The notes beneath the pieces were generated by a model. It saw only the letters and a program-made list of their open reading frames with translations, ran no database searches and was not told the origin of the DNA. Both the position numbers and the translations under genes were made by a program. Shown one piece after another: positions 63,422-64,000 of a stretch of 64,000 nucleotides of DNA. Numbering within the stretch: the first letter of the stretch is position 1; each line of letters begins with the position of its first letter. The stretch is from Pseudomonas fluorescens (GTDB lineage Bacteria > Pseudomonadota > Gammaproteobacteria > Pseudomonadales > Pseudomonadaceae), in assembly GCF_000802965.1 (NCBI RefSeq), contig NZ_JSAK01000008.1:124001-188000 (forward strand). Reading direction: 5' to 3'.

Positions 63422-64000
63422 ATGCCCAACCGCCCGCCTCTCGATCCTGTCACCGCCCGCTGGGTGCCGTGGGTCGTCGCCATTGCCTTCTTCATGCAGT
63501 CCCTCGACGGGACCATCCTCAACACCGCCCTGCCGGCCATGGCCCGCGACCTGGCGGAAGACCCATTGCGCATGCAGGGCGTGATCATCGCCTACATGCT
63601 CACGGTCGCGTTGTTGATCCCGGCTTCAGGCTGGATCGCTGACCGTTTCGGCACCAAGAAAATCTTCTTCGGCGCGATCCTGCTGTTCAGCCTCGGCTCA
63701 TTGCTCTGTGCGCTCTCGGAAAGCTTGAGCATGCTGATCGGCGCCCGGGTGATCCAGGGCTTGGGCGGCGCTCTGATGCTGCCAGTCGGGCGACTCGTAG
63801 TGCTGCGCGCCTACCCGCGCTCGGAACTGGTGCGAATCATGGGCTTCATCACCATTCCCGGCCTCCTCGGCCCGTTGATCGGCCCGACCATGGGCGGCTG
63901 GATGGTCGAGTATCTGACCTGGCACTGGATCTTCCTGATCAACTTGCCGGTCGGTGCGATCGGCTGCTACGCCGTGTGGAAATTCATCCCCGATCTGCGC
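63422..64000 (+). CDS. MdtD-like multidrug exporter, DHA2 type (partial)
   Basis: The first 193 residues of a 14-helix MFS exporter; the gene leaves the window on the right. It starts MPNRPPLDPVTARWVPWVVA and has SLDGTILNTALPAMARDLAE (motif D of drug exporters), LTVALLIPASGWIADRFGTK (motif A), IGARVIQGLGGALMLPVGRL (motif B) and GLLGPLIGPTMGGWMVE (motif C), then WHWIFLINLPVG. This matches MdtD/EmrB-type proton antiporters. The substrate is unknown. Confidence 0.88.
   Translation, partial: MPNRPPLDPVTARWVPWVVAIAFFMQSLDGTILNTALPAMARDLAEDPLRMQGVIIAYMLTVALLIPASGWIADRFGTKKIFFGAILLFSLGSLLCALSESLSMLIGARVIQGLGGALMLPVGRLVVLRAYPRSELVRIMGFITIPGLLGPLIGPTMGGWMVEYLTWHWIFLINLPVGAIGCYAVWKFIPDLR

Overview
The window is bacterial chromosome of the Pseudomonas fluorescens type. 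This rests on gene content and order (creBCD, gbcAB, dgcAB, glyA-soxBDAG, cdhR-caiX-cdhCAB, gbdR-sdaB-cbcXWV-betT-betIBA) and on dense intergenic REP/REPIN repeats of the kinds seen in fluorescent pseudomonads (GAGGGAGCTTGCTCCC, GCTGCCGAAGGC, GCTGGCTTGCCAGC and relatives). No rRNA, tRNA, CRISPR array, integrase or transposase was seen.

Layout. 1-2.7 kb: tail of a PepSY membrane protein, a small membrane protein, an MFS carrier with a clear promoter and operator, and a GST. 2.8-6.5 kb: creD, creC, creB. 6.6-11 kb: two orphan RHS-core genes flanking a retropepsin-like protein, an acyltransferase and a DUF2780 protein. 11-20.2 kb: fdhA, purU, soxG, soxA, soxD, soxB and glyA on the minus strand (sarcosine to glycine, serine and formate). 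20.5-23.5 kb: TraX-like protein, ltaE, SDR. 23.6-26.3 kb: divergent gbcB/gbcA (betaine to dimethylglycine). 26.3-28.0 kb: a 900-base gene-free stretch with four DnaA boxes in diverged repeats, then a third orphan RHS gene. 28.1-36.7 kb: a GNAT gene and the dimethylglycine operon (M19 dipeptidase, DUF5943, dgcA, dgcB, etfA, etfB). 36.9-38 kb: small genes. 38-44.1 kb: carnitine genes. 44.4-51.4 kb: gbdR, sdaB and the choline ABC transporter cbcXWV. 51.6-57.9 kb: betT, betI, betB, betA. 58-60.3 kb: an AT-rich operon of an Fe(II)/2-oxoglutarate oxygenase and an AzlC/AzlD exporter pair, with an apparent frameshift in the first gene. 60.4-64 kb: a TldD/PmbA-type protease pair and the start of an MdtD-like exporter.

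The catabolic genes form one pathway. Choline enters through BetT or CbcXWV and becomes betaine through BetA and BetB. Carnitine is bound by CaiX and made into betaine by CdhA, CdhC and CdhB. GbcAB, DgcAB with its ETF, and SoxBDAG remove the three methyl groups. FdhA, PurU and GlyA handle the one-carbon units, and SdaB turns serine into pyruvate. Two GlxA/AraC-type regulators (CdhR, GbdR) sit beside their likely targets, and 21-bp-phased direct repeats lie upstream of both caiX and cbcX.

The points most worth a second look are the DnaA-box repeat cluster near 26.5-27.0 kb, the oxygenase-AzlCD operon with an A7 frameshift, the 16-bp near-palindrome in front of all three orphan RHS genes, the A9 tract that splits the first RHS tail, and the phased operator-like repeats.
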